This document shows, piece after piece, positions 18,167 through 26,377 of a stretch of 64,000 bases of DNA. Within the stretch, counting starts at the first letter, position 1; every line of letters begins with the position of its first letter. The notes under the pieces were generated by a model. It did no database searches and was not told the DNA's origin. It saw only the letters and a list, made by a program, of their open reading frames with translations. A program made the translations under genes and the position numbers. The stretch is from an uncultured Hoeflea sp. (lineage in GTDB: Bacteria; Pseudomonadota; Alphaproteobacteria; Rhizobiales; Rhizobiaceae), in assembly GCF_947501405.1 (NCBI RefSeq), contig NZ_CANMVK010000001.1:1674001-1738000 (forward strand), read 5' to 3'.

Positions 18167-19669
18167 TCAGTCCTCGATGCCGAGCTTGGCCTTGACCAGT
18201 TCCTGCACCGCCTTGGGATTGGCCTTGCCGCCTGTGGCTTTCATCACCTGACCCACGAACCAGCCCGCAAGCGCCGGTTTGGCGGCCACCTTGGCGACCT
18301 GATCGGGATTGGCGGCGATCACATCGTCAACCGCCTTTTCGATGGCGCCGGTGTCGGTAACCTGCTTCATGCCGCGGCTTTCCACCACTTCGGCGGGATC
18401 ACCTCCCTCTTCCCAGATGATCTCGAACAGCTCCTTGGCGATCTTGCCGGAGATGGTGCCGTTCTTGATGAGATCGATCACGCCGCCGAGTTGAGCGGGC
18501 GAAACCGGAGTCTCTTCAATGGCTTTGCCGGATTTGTTCAATGCGCCAAGCAGGTCGTTGATGACCCAGTTGGCGGCCAGTTTGCCGTCGCGGCCCGCCG
18601 CCACTTCCTCGAAATAGTCAGCGACCGCCTTCTCAGAGACCAGGATCGAGGCGTCATAGACGCTCAGGCCCATATCAGCCACGAACCGGGCTTTCTTGTC
18701 GTCGGGCAGTTCGGGCAGTTTTGCGGCGAGAGCTTCGATGAAGGCGTCGTCAAATTCGAGCGGCAGCAGATCCGGATCGGGGAAATAGCGGTAATCATGC
18801 GCATCCTCCTTGGAGCGCATCGAACGTGTTTCGCCCTTGGCCGGATCGAACAGCCGGGTTTCCTGATCGATGGTGCCGCCATCCTCAATGATCGCGATCT
18901 GACGCCGCGCTTCGGACTCGATCGCCTGTCCGACAAAGCGGATCGAGTTGACGTTCTTGATTTCGCAGCGTGTGCCGAATTCGCCGCCGGGTTTGCGCAC
19001 CGAAACATTGACATCGGCGCGCATCGAGCCTTCGTCCATGTTGCCATCACAAGTGCCGAGATAACGCAGGATCGAGCGCAGCTTGGTGACATAGGCCTTG
19101 GCCTCGTCCGCAGAGCGCATGTCGGGCTTGGAGACAATCTCCATCAGCGCCACGCCGGAGCGGTTGAGATCGACATAGGACATGGTCGGGTGCTGGTCGT
19201 GTATCGACTTGCCGGCATCCTGCTCAAGATGCAGCCGTTCAATGCCGATCTCGATGTCCTCGAACTGGCCCTTGCGATCAGGCCCCACCGAAATGATGAT
19301 CTCGCCCTCGCCGATGATCGGGTCCTTGTACTGGGAGATCTGATAGCCCTGCGGCAGGTCCGGATAGAAATAATTCTTGCGGTCAAACACCGAGCGCTTG
19401 TTGATCTGCGCCTTCAGCCCCAGACCGGTGCGCACGGCCTGAGCCACGCATTCCTGATTGATCACCGGCAGCATGCCGGGCATGGCTGCATCGACCAGGC
19501 TGACATTGGAATTGGCGGCGTTGCCGAAACTGGTCGAGGCGCCGGAAAACAGCTTGGAATTGCTCGTCACCTGGGCGTGGACCTCGAGGCCGATGATGAT
19601 TTCCCAGTCGCCGGTGGCGCCGGAAACCAGCCGTTTGGGATCGGGAGTGCGGGTGTCGACGAGGCTCAT
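18167..19669 (-). CDS. gatB: Aspartyl/glutamyl-tRNA(Asn/Gln) amidotransferase subunit B
   Basis: GatB of GatCAB recognises and activates misacylated Glu-tRNA(Gln) and Asp-tRNA(Asn) for amidation. 500 residues from the ATG at 19669. Signature segments: [13 protein letters not shown] near the N-terminus, [21 protein letters not shown] (kinase-like cradle), [36 protein letters not shown], and a C-terminal helical/YqeY-like tail. gatC and gatA lie about 8 kb away in another cluster. The ydcF-like gene follows. Confidence 0.97.
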   Translation of the reverse strand: MSLVDTRTPDPKRLVSGATGDWEIIIGLEVHAQVTSNSKLFSGASTSFGNAANSNVSLVDAAMPGMLPVINQECVAQAVRTGLGLKAQINKRSVFDRKNYFYPDLPQGYQISQYKDPIIGEGEIIISVGPDRKGQFEDIEIGIERLHLEQDAGKSIHDQHPTMSYVDLNRSGVALMEIVSKPDMRSADEAKAYVTKLRSILRYLGTCDGNMDEGSMRADVNVSVRKPGGEFGTRCEIKNVNSIRFVGQAIESEARRQIAIIEDGGTIDQETRLFDPAKGETRSMRSKEDAHDYRYFPDPDLLPLEFDDAFIEALAAKLPELPDDKKARFVADMGLSVYDASILVSEKAVADYFEEVAAGRDGKLAANWVINDLLGALNKSGKAIEETPVSPAQLGGVIDLIKNGTISGKIAKELFEIIWEEGGDPAEVVESRGMKQVTDTGAIEKAVDDVIAANPDQVAKVAAKPALAGWFVGQVMKATGGKANPKAVQELVKAKLGIED

Positions 19670-19860
19670 GAGATGCTCTTTGTCTCGGGAAGGAAGTGAT
19701 CCCTGTCCGGTAGAACAAAGCCGCCCGGACTGCAAGGCTTACGGCGCGCCGGAGCGGACCGCAACGGCCACATCCGGCGAAATCGACCGGGTTTGACCGA
19801 GATCAAAGCGGCCCTGATGCCACCATGTCAGATTGAGCCATCATCAAGGAGGAGCGATCC

Positions 19861-20145
19861 ATGAGCGTACTCGACATTTTCAGCCGTTTGACCCAGCAGG
19901 CCGATCTGATGGACGCCATGATGGACAAGCTCGGCGTGGCCAATGAGATGCGGCATATGCCCGATCATGCAGCCGTTCTGCGCCGCGCCGCCAATCGCTG
20001 CCTGACCTGCGAGAAGCCCGATTCGTGCCAGCATTGGCTCAACAACGAGAGCCATCCCGACGAAGCGCCGGCATTTTGCAAGAACCATGACCTTTTTGAG
20101 CGGGTGCTCGACCAAATGGACAAAGAGACGCAGCCCGCCGCCTGA
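19861..20145 (+). CDS. Small DUF6455-type cysteine protein
   Basis: 94 residues. It is mainly helical: MSVLDIFSRLTQQADLMDAMMDKLGV, then a Cys motif (RCLTCEKPDSCQHWL) and a fourth Cys in APAFCKNHDLFERV. The spaced cysteines suggest a metal or redox site. This matches the short alphaproteobacterial DUF6455 family as I recall it; function unknown. GGAGG lies six to seven bases before the ATG, and a strong terminator follows. Confidence 0.8.
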   Translation: MSVLDIFSRLTQQADLMDAMMDKLGVANEMRHMPDHAAVLRRAANRCLTCEKPDSCQHWLNNESHPDEAPAFCKNHDLFERVLDQMDKETQPAA

Positions 20146-20188
20146 TTTCAAGCTCCCTCTAGGCAGAGTGATCTTTGCCCACCTGACG

Positions 20189-20225
20189 AACCCGGAACAA
20201 CCAAACGGTTCCGGGTCTTTTTTTT
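20189..20225 (+). terminator. Rho-independent terminator
   Basis: ACCCGGAAC (20190-20198) and GTTCCGGGT (20208-20216) form a 9-bp stem with a 9-base loop, followed by an unbroken run of eight T. It ends the DUF6455 transcript. Confidence 0.92.
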
Positions 20226-20359
20226 GCCTGATGCCCGGCTTGCCCCGAGTTTTGCGCGGGGAGCGGCGGATCCCATCCATTGAAACGGCTTCCGGCGGAG
20301 TACCGCCCTTTTGGGCCAAGCGGGCGCGGTGGCATTGTCGTCAATAGTGAGTTCGGTTT

Positions 20360-20632
20360 CTAACAGGTCTCGCAAGCGGATTGCGATGATGTCGCTTCGC
20401 TGCGCCGTCGCCGGATTTTGGTTCTCTCTCCGATAACCTGCGCGAGGCGTGATATCGGATGGCAAGCCATCTCCAGCAGTTGTGAAAGAGCTTCGACCGC
20501 GAGGTAGACCGAGCGCGGGCCCGGGCCTCCGTGAAGCTGCATGAATTCGTCTTCCTGTCTCATTTGACGCGTCGGTTCGGCGCCGGGGAACGGCCGTTCG
20601 CTCACGCCGCGGTATGGATTGCGCAGGGTCAT
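20360..20632 (-). CDS. Small hypothetical protein
   Basis: 90 residues, no family recognised. There is a polar N-terminus rich in Arg and Pro, then an amphipathic helix-like stretch (SVYLAVEALSQLLEMACHP) and a basic C-terminus (RTKIRRRRSE). The main support is a good start context: AAGGAG lies about seven bases before the ATG at 20632. A shifted ATG (20639) opens another, less protein-like frame. It is divergent from the LysR gene, so it could be its target. Confidence 0.5.
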   Translation of the reverse strand: MTLRNPYRGVSERPFPGAEPTRQMRQEDEFMQLHGGPGPRSVYLAVEALSQLLEMACHPISRLAQVIGERTKIRRRRSEATSSQSACETC

Positions 20633-20769
20633 GGGTCATCTCCTTGGATCAAATCAGCAGCGACCTGGAACCGGACGCCGCGCGGCCATTCAGTGGCGGC
20701 GCTTGACTGAAGTCGAGTTTAGTGGCTCCCTGCCCGATCCGAAATGGAGTGAATTGAACAGGTCTTTGC

Positions 20770-21594
20770 ATGAATGAAAAGATGCCCCAGTGGGGAGATC
20801 TGGCGCTGTTTCTCGCCGTGGCGCGCGAAGGCGGCCTGTCGCCCGCAGCCAGAATCACCGGCCGCAGCGCTGCCACGCTGGGACGCCGGATGCGCGAAAT
20901 GGAGCGGGCGCTTGGCCGCGAGCTGTTTGTCCGACATGACCGCGGCTATGCGCTGACCGCCCAGGGCCGCGAATTGCTCGCCGAACTCAGTGAGGTCGAG
21001 GCCCGCATGATCCGGCTGACCGCCGATCACTCCGCAACCGCGCTTCCGCTGGTCAAGGTTTCGGCGGGCACCTGGACGGCACTTGCGCTCATCAATGTGT
21101 TCGACACGCTCATCGGCCAGCCGGCGGATGTGCGCCTGCGCTTCATTGCGACGGAATCGACCCTGGATTTTTCACGGCGTGAAGCGGCGATCGGCTTTCG
21201 CAACCGCCGCCCGCAAGAGGAATTCCTAGCCGGACGCAAACTGTCATCGGTCGAATTTGCGCCCTATGCCCGCTCCGATGCGCCGGACCGGTGGATCAAG
21301 GTGATTGCCGACACGCCTTCAGCGCGATGGCTCGACAAGATGGTGGGGGCGGACGCGGCATGTGAAGTCACCAGCCCGCGCCTCAGCCTCGATCTGGCGC
21401 TGGCGGGTCAGGGCATAGCGTTGTTGCCCACCTTTGTCGGGGATCAGTGTCCGGAGCTCGAACGCGCCGGAGACCCTGTGGCCGAACTCACTCATGACCG
21501 GTGGATCGTCACCCATCAGGACGACCGCCACCTCCCTGAAGTGCGCCGCACCATTGACCGGCTCTGCGCCGCGCTGGACAAGCGCCGGCTCTGA
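20770..21594 (+). CDS. LysR-family transcriptional regulator
   Basis: 274 residues, slightly short for the family. The winged helix-turn-helix (about 8-67) reads WGDLALFLAVAREGGLSPAARITGRSAATLGRRMREME, then LGRELFVRHDRGYALTAQGRELL. The effector-binding domain (about 90-270) is less conserved and has a shortened first lobe. A LysR regulator often controls a divergent neighbour, here the small gene at 20360-20632. Effector unknown. Confidence 0.9.
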   Translation: MNEKMPQWGDLALFLAVAREGGLSPAARITGRSAATLGRRMREMERALGRELFVRHDRGYALTAQGRELLAELSEVEARMIRLTADHSATALPLVKVSAGTWTALALINVFDTLIGQPADVRLRFIATESTLDFSRREAAIGFRNRRPQEEFLAGRKLSSVEFAPYARSDAPDRWIKVIADTPSARWLDKMVGADAACEVTSPRLSLDLALAGQGIALLPTFVGDQCPELERAGDPVAELTHDRWIVTHQDDRHLPEVRRTIDRLCAALDKRRL

Positions 21595-21663
21595 CCGGGC
21601 ATCGGGTCAATCTGACGTCTCATTCGTGTTGTGCTTGATCCTGGCTGTTGGTTCCGGGCTGCT

Positions 21664-22194
21664 CTACGGGCTGTAAAGCCCGTCATCGCCTTGCTCATCG
21701 TCCGTGCCTGCGCCGGGTTCGAACTCCTTGATCATCTCGACCTTGTCGATGTCCTCGTCCAACGGCTCGGAATAGGTCACGAAATAGGCTTTTACCCGGT
21801 AGCCCAGGCGCTTGTAGAGCTTGATTGCACCGGCGTTGCGGGCATGGGTGTCGAGCCGCGCGGCCCCGTAGCCACGGGCGCGGATCCCCGCTTCGATGTC
21901 CTTGAGCAAGGCGGTGCCGATTCCCCTGCCCTGAAACTCGGGATGCACCCACAGATCGGTGATGAAATCATCGGCCTTCTCGCAGGCGCCCCACCCGGCC
22001 AGGTCGCCGTTCCATTCCGCCACAAGAATATCAGGCCACGAGCGGGTGCAGAATTCATAATAGGCCGATCGGGCGTTTTCGCGCAGCCGGTCGGCGTCTT
22101 CGCCCCAGACCCGGATTGCGCGCTCCCAGGCTTCCAGCCCGATCCGTGCCAGGTCCTGGGCTTCCGACGAGCTTGCGGGACGAATTGAGAGCAT
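21664..22194 (-). CDS. GNAT N-acetyltransferase
   Basis: 176 residues from the ATG at 22194 (MLSIRPASSSEAQDLARIG). The GNAT core is ITDLWVHPEFQGRGIGTALLKDIEAG (Q-x-x-G-x-G loop) and the late helix NAGAIKLYKRLGYRVK. The C-terminal tail is acidic (GAGTDDEQGDD). The frame is open upstream to 22443, but that extension is not GNAT-like. It is divergent from the yjhX-type toxin gene, which is notable because E. coli YjhX is countered by the GNAT-like YjhQ; the gene order differs here. Confidence 0.88.
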   Translation of the reverse strand: MLSIRPASSSEAQDLARIGLEAWERAIRVWGEDADRLRENARSAYYEFCTRSWPDILVAEWNGDLAGWGACEKADDFITDLWVHPEFQGRGIGTALLKDIEAGIRARGYGAARLDTHARNAGAIKLYKRLGYRVKAYFVTYSEPLDEDIDKVEMIKEFEPGAGTDDEQGDDGLYSP

Positions 22195-22638
22195 GCGCGA
22201 CCGGCTCCAGACGATGATGGCCGGTTGAGTGCAATCGGCGGCCGCCAGTTTCGCCTGTTCTTCAAGCTGCATCAACCCCGGAGGTGACCGGGTGACACCG
22301 TCACACCACCAAAATTGCGGCCCGATCCCGGGCGCGTTTGGCTGTTGTGCAACACCTGGCCGCTTTGGGATTGCCTGGGCCTGCATACGGGCCGGGTGCG
22401 GCTTGACCAGTGCTGCGGGGCTGCTTATCTGGCGGGTGTTCACCTATGGAGTTTGAATGTCTATCCAGTCCGAGGCCCGGTAAAGGGCCCTGCCCGCACC
22501 AGGCGCAGGCGGCCGATCCGTCTGCCACGCGCCGCACCTCGCCGGCATGGCCCGAAAAACGTTGCAACCGCCCGCGCAGCTATGCGCCGGCTGACGTTTT
22601 CGTGCGCTTTGATGCGCGTCAATCCGGACTGAAAGACA
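22195..22638. other. Divergent intergenic region between GNAT and yjhX-type gene
   Basis: 444 bp without a convincing gene. It contains a short dyad GTGAC-ACC-GTCAC near 22290, which could be an operator but could be chance. The promoters of both flanking genes should lie here. Confidence 0.4.
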
Positions 22639-22896
22639 ATGGATATATCCCGCGCCGAACAGCGCATTTTGCACCTGCTCGCCCAGGGCGGCAGGATCGA
22701 ACTGATCCGTGACGATCATCGCAAAATCACCGAGATCAAACTGATCACCCGGGAAGGCTGGCTGTTCAGCGGCCTCGACATGATCACCTTCCGCAAGCTC
22801 AAGCGCAAACGCGCCATCGCCTCGCGGCGGGGCCAGCCCTATGCCGTCACCCGGCGCGGACTGGAGCTGGTCCGATCACAATTGGACAACCGCTGA
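22639..22896 (+). CDS. YjhX/TopAI-family toxin (UPF0386)
   Basis: 85 residues that match the UPF0386/YjhX family over the full length: ISRAEQRILHLLAQGGRIELIRDD at the start, REGWLFSGLDMITFRKLKRK in the middle, and a C-terminus GQPYAVTRRGLELVRSQLDNR nearly as in E. coli YjhX. E. coli YjhX (TopAI) binds and inhibits topoisomerase I and is neutralised by YjhQ. Whether this copy is toxic is not shown by sequence. A GC-rich hairpin follows directly. Confidence 0.88.
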   Translation: MDISRAEQRILHLLAQGGRIELIRDDHRKITEIKLITREGWLFSGLDMITFRKLKRKRAIASRRGQPYAVTRRGLELVRSQLDNR

Positions 22897-22902
22897 AAGG
22901 CA

Positions 22903-22925
22903 GAGCGGCGCCTCCGGCGCCGCTC
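22903..22925. terminator. Hairpin terminator between convergent genes
   Basis: A perfect 10-bp stem GAGCGGCGCC/GGCGCCGCTC with a 3-base loop lies just after the yjhX-type stop and before the stop of the convergent gene. The T tract is weak (TCATTTG). Confidence 0.6.
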
Positions 22926-22934
22926 TCATTTGCA

Positions 22935-23321
22935 TCAGTATTTGAGACAGTTTTTGACGACTCGGCCCGTGATACGTCCTGCCTTTATGTCCGCGTAGTC
23001 GAGGGTGCCCTTGGGCATCTCTTTCCAGCCGAAGCCATTGAGATAGGTTTCCTTGTCCAATGTGATTGTCCGGCCTGAGGCGGAAAACATGATCAAACCA
23101 TTCCTGCCATGCTTCATCACACCCACGCCCTTCATCCCGCAAAAGAAGACCTCGCCATCCTTTGTCAGCTTCCAGCCGGGATTACCGCCTTTGGACTTGC
23201 TCAGGCCGGAGATCTTGTAGCCCTTTTTCACAAGACTATCGAAGCTTTCGGCCTGTGCCACACCCGGCGCCATGGCCAGGACAAACAGCGTCAGGGACAA
23301 CCATTGAAAATGCTTTTTCAT
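22935..23321 (-). CDS. Secreted hypothetical protein
   Basis: 128 residues with a clear signal peptide (MKKHFQWLSLTLFVLAMAPGVAQA). The mature part (about 104 residues) begins with ESFDSLVKKGYKISGLSKSK. It has two cysteines (FFCGM and KNCLKY) and reads as a small beta-rich periplasmic domain. No family recognised. It has a lower GC content than its neighbours, and the downstream side holds the gatA scrap and insertion sequence, so this is a locus that has seen rearrangement. Confidence 0.75.
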   Translation of the reverse strand: MKKHFQWLSLTLFVLAMAPGVAQAESFDSLVKKGYKISGLSKSKGGNPGWKLTKDGEVFFCGMKGVGVMKHGRNGLIMFSASGRTITLDKETYLNGFGWKEMPKGTLDYADIKAGRITGRVVKNCLKY

Positions 23322-23481
23322 AAATCACCATATGGGGTTACGGAAGATTCGTACTCCATCATGGCTTGCTTTTTGCGCGAGTCAACTCAAACACACACCG
23401 CATCCGTGCGCTGAAGGCGTAGGCTAAATCACCGGCTCAGCCGGCTTGCAGGTTTTCGTCCGGATGGTCGCTGCCGCTCAA

Positions 23482-23589
23482 GGCCGATCAGTTGCAGCCC
23501 GAGCGGCAGGCCCTTGGGGTCGAGACCGGCGGGCACTGCGATGCCCGGCAGCCCGGCGATGTTGACGGTGACGGTGAAGACGTCCTGCA
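23482..23589 (-). pseudogene. Duplicated fragment of gatA
   Basis: 108 bp align without gaps to 26457-26564 of the true gatA in this window with three mismatches (all in the last third of the plus-strand reading). It encodes [21 protein letters not shown] and on to LQLIG, the C-terminal part of GatA. On either side the similarity stops, apart from a short GACATGTAC match to another gatA site. It is a scrap, not a second gatA. The IS5-family element starts 30 bp beyond it. Confidence 0.85.
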
Positions 23590-23619
23590 TGTCGTACATG
23601 TCGGCGGCCGGACACCCTA

Positions 23620-24463
23620 GGCTGTGTGGACACTTGGGATTCCCAAGACTGAGCAAATCAGATTCAAGACTGTCTTTTGGAGGCAGTCATGGGTGTTTTG
23701 GACCGGTTGATCCTTCGGGACGACCAGTGGGCGCGGATTTCGGCACATATCATTGGTGATGATCGAACGCGGGGATCGTCCGGTCGCGACAACAGGATGT
23801 TCGTGGAAGCTGTGCTGTGGATTGTGCGCACCGGCTCACCCTGGCGTGACCTGCCCGAGGCGTTCGGCGAGTGGAACAGCGTTTTCCGGCGCTTCAGCCG
23901 CTGGAGCCAGAAGGGCATCTGGTGGCGTGTGTTCGCTGCGATGTCTGATGATCCGGACTTCGAGTATTTGATCGTCGATTCCACCATTATCCGCGCCCAT
24001 CAGCACGCCGCCGGTGCAAAAAAGGGGCTCAAGATCAAGCCCTTGGCCGCTCTCGCGGCGGCCTGAGCACCAAGATCCACATGGCAGTGCGAGGTCTGGG
24101 TTGCCCGGTCCGCTTCACTCTGAGCGCAGGCCAGAAGGGCGACGCGCCGCAAGCCGATGCCCTGATCAAAGGCCTGCCCGCCGACATCGTGATGGCCGAC
24201 ACCGCCTATGACAGTGATCGCCTGCGTGAGGCTATCGCGGAGAAAGGCGCCGTGGCGGTGATCCCCAACAATCCGTCCCGCGCCCGCAAATACCCGCTAG
24301 ACAAAGACCTCTATGCCCAGCGCCACCTCATCGAATGCTGTTTCTCAAAGCTCAAACACTTCCGAAGGGTCGCAACCCGCTTCGAGAAAACAGCACGAAA
24401 CTATCTCGCAGTCGTCACAATCGCAGCTATCGTCCTATGGATCAGATAAGTGTCCACACAACC
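23620..24463 (+). mobile_element. IS5-family insertion sequence (IS427-like), intact
   Basis: 844 bp. The terminal inverted repeats are GG(C/T)TGTGTGGACACTT, 16 bp with one mismatch (23620-23635 and 24448-24463). The element is flanked by a TA duplication (23618-23619 and 24464-24465). It encodes one transposase in two frames. Size, ends and TA target fit the IS427 group of IS5. Removing the element and one TA joins the end of a membrane protein gene to the gatA scrap, with the same TAG stop codon, so the insertion landed in a stop codon and rebuilt it. Confidence 0.93.
23689..24449 (+). CDS. IS5-family transposase, two ORFs joined by a -1 frameshift
   Basis: The first ORF (ATG 23689 with GGAGG upstream, stop at 24066) carries the N-terminal DUF4096-like region (LRDDQWARISAHI, SPWRDLPEAFGEWNSVFRRFSRW) and the first catalytic Asp in IVDSTIIRAHQHAAG. 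At AAAAAAG (24018-24024) a -1 slip enters the second frame: ALGRSRGGLSTKIH, DTAYDSDRLREA (second Asp) and RHLIECCFSKLKHFRR (Glu), ending at 24449. The slippery site sits where related elements shift frame, so I read this as programmed expression of a working DDE transposase rather than a mutation. Confidence 0.9.
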
Positions 24464-25428
24464 TAAGGCTTCGCATCGGAGCCTTTGGCGGTTTTTTGTG
24501 TGCGGAAGCGGGTAAGCCGTGCCCAAGCCTCCGGCGAGCGATAGAGGAACACGCGGGTGACTTCACGCCACATTTCACGCTCGGCTTCGGGATTGCGCGG
24601 CAGTTCCAAGCCGAGGTGATCGGCGAGATCGCCCCTGTAAAGATCGTAGGCGGCGGCAAAATGCGCGCCGTAAACGCCGCCGGCGACGAACATCAATCGG
24701 CGCGCCGCAAGCAGAATGAGAATTCCGCCCACGATCAACGGCCACGACAGCGGGCCCGTTGTCAGAGTGAGCCACAACGCGATCGCTACAGCCACAAGTG
24801 TGAGAACGAACACATTGCAGGCAAAAAACAGCTGTGCCCGCGCCGCGGCTATGGCGTCACGGGTTGCCTCCGGGATCAAGGTCTGCAGCCGTTGCCAGGA
24901 CCCAACGGCGTCAAGACCATAGACAACGCGCGGATAGACCTCTGCTGCACGCAGGAAATTGCCGATCCGGAATGGCAGAATGTGCTCGGTGCTGTCGGGG
25001 TAATCGCGTACTGCGGCGAGGAGATCGCTGCCATGACCTTCAGGAACCGCAGGATCCGGCGCACCGGCCCTGCGAGCCAGGTCCAGCGACCGCTGAACGG
25101 AAAGGGTGGATTTGTGGCGGCGGTTGAACTCCTCTATGAGGCGCCAGCGCAATCCCAGGAAATCGAGGATTCCATGCCAGTCATAACCCTGGATAAGGCG
25201 CATCATCAGCGGATTGGCCATCATCAGCAAAACCGAAAACACCACGGCTCCCAGGAGGAAGACCGAGGCAGCGACAATGTCGGCCAATGCGCCGCCGACG
25301 CCCGGGATCAGTTCAACGCCGAACACCTGACCGATCAGGTAGAGCTCAATGGCGAAGATCAGGGTCGGGATGAGATAGCTGACGGCAAACTCTCGATCGA
25401 ACACCCCGACGATTTTGGTCAGATCCAT
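24463..25428 (-). CDS. Membrane protein of unknown function
   Basis: 321 residues. Two hydrophobic segments lie in the first 80 residues (AVSYLIPTLIFAIELYLIG and ADIVAASVFLLGAVVFSVLLM). A long soluble middle part follows (about 85-190), then a second pair of helices (FFACNVFVLTLVAVAIALWL and WPLIVGGILILLAARRLMFV) and a cytoplasmic tail ending RTQKTAKGSDAKP. Four membrane spans in all; no family recognised. Its TAG stop is made of the TA target duplication plus the first base of the insertion sequence; the pre-insertion site also read TAG, so the protein is not truncated. The HU gene lies 9 bp upstream on the same strand. Confidence 0.8.
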   Translation of the reverse strand: MDLTKIVGVFDREFAVSYLIPTLIFAIELYLIGQVFGVELIPGVGGALADIVAASVFLLGAVVFSVLLMMANPLMMRLIQGYDWHGILDFLGLRWRLIEEFNRRHKSTLSVQRSLDLARRAGAPDPAVPEGHGSDLLAAVRDYPDSTEHILPFRIGNFLRAAEVYPRVVYGLDAVGSWQRLQTLIPEATRDAIAAARAQLFFACNVFVLTLVAVAIALWLTLTTGPLSWPLIVGGILILLAARRLMFVAGGVYGAHFAAAYDLYRGDLADHLGLELPRNPEAEREMWREVTRVFLYRSPEAWARLTRFRTQKTAKGSDAKP

Positions 25429-25437
25429 CGCCGCGTC

Positions 25438-25731
25438 TCACGGATCCGTTGTGGGATCACCATTGATCGCCATCTTGAGGGTCTTGGATGGCGAGAATTT
25501 CGGGCTCTTTTGGGCCGGGATCTGGATCTGCTCGCCGGTTGCGGGGTTGCGGCCGGATCTCGCGGCACGCTCGCGCACCGAGAAGTTGCCGAAGCCCGGA
25601 AGCTTGACCTCCTCGCCGTTTGCGAGCCCAGAGGCAATGGAGCGCAACACCGAATCGACAGCCTCGGCTGCCTGCTGTCTGCTCATACCGGTTTTGGCTG
25701 CGACGTCGGCGATCAACTCGTTCTTGTTCAT
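25438..25731 (-). CDS. HU/IHF-family DNA-binding protein
   Basis: 97 residues starting MNKNELIADVAAKTGMSRQQAAEAVD. The beta-arm motif is LPGFGNFSVRERAARSGRNPATGEQIQIPA, the DNA-bending arm with the intercalating Pro. It has a short extra C-terminal tail (INGDPTTDP) compared with HupB. A second HU gene is at 57946 in this window. It is more divergent than that HupB, so it may be a specialised paralogue. The membrane protein gene follows 9 bp downstream. Confidence 0.93.
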   Translation of the reverse strand: MNKNELIADVAAKTGMSRQQAAEAVDSVLRSIASGLANGEEVKLPGFGNFSVRERAARSGRNPATGEQIQIPAQKSPKFSPSKTLKMAINGDPTTDP

Positions 25732-25837
25732 GGCGTTCCCCCGGGTCGAACGCACAAAGCGTAATCCAATCAACCCCGACGATCAACGTTTCGGGACCTA
25801 CATCCGGGCGTTACAAGGGACGCGCTGTACATTTGGC

Positions 25838-26377
25838 TCAATCGAGCGGGTAGCGCATGCGGATCAGGGGAATGTCCCTGCCCAAGCCCTGTGACCACCG
25901 CATGGCGGTATGGTCCGGAACGAACCCCATGCGCCGATACAGGCTGATCGCGGCTTCGTTGCGCCGATGTGTTTCAATCCACGCGTCATTGTGCCTCTCA
26001 TCCGCAACGTCTTTCAGAAACTTCCGGATCAGCGCGGCGCCGGCACCCCGTCGTTGGAAATCCGCGTGCACCCACATTTCGGCGATTTCATTTTTGCCGG
26101 CGAACCTGGCGCCCCAGCCGACGGCTTCGCCTGAAATCTCGGCAATCGTAAACTCTGACCAGAAATCGCGCGCTTCCCGCTCGTGCATCTCGGCAACAAG
26201 CTCCCGGTAACCGGGATGCCCCGCGCTGCCAGGCTCCACCCGGTCGAAATTGGACCAATAGGCGCTGTGCGAAATCGCGATGATCGCCGGAATGTCCGCT
26301 TCAACGGCGCTGCGAAGGCCAGGCTCGGACCCGCCGGTGCGGATCTCCTGCCCGTCTTGACCTCGGCTTTCTACCAC
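25838..26377 (-). CDS. GNAT N-acetyltransferase coupled to gatA
   Basis: 179 residues from a GTG at 26377 that overlaps the last codons of gatA (shared bases 26371-26377), which points to translational coupling. The GNAT core is [27 protein letters not shown] (Q-x-x-G-x-G/A loop) and the late helix [16 protein letters not shown]. The C-terminus [10 protein letters not shown] is typical. The substrate is unknown; expression with gatA may be only convenience. Confidence 0.88.
   Translation of the reverse strand: MVESRGQDGQEIRTGGSEPGLRSAVEADIPAIIAISHSAYWSNFDRVEPGSAGHPGYRELVAEMHEREARDFWSEFTIAEISGEAVGWGARFAGKNEIAEMWVHADFQRRGAGAALIRKFLKDVADERHNDAWIETHRRNEAAISLYRRMGFVPDHTAMRWSQGLGRDIPLIRMRYPLD

Noticed and set aside
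18149-19699. 516-codon open frame opposite gatB
   Set aside because: Antisense to gatB over its full length and without family motifs.
23429-23656. A second, short gatA gene
   Set aside because: Only about 36 codons are gatA-derived; both ends are unrelated and no start context exists. Treated as a duplicated fragment.
24018-24081. Frameshift as an inactivating mutation in the IS5 transposase
   Set aside because: It falls on AAAAAAG at the position where IS427-type elements use programmed slippage, and both ends and catalytic residues are intact.
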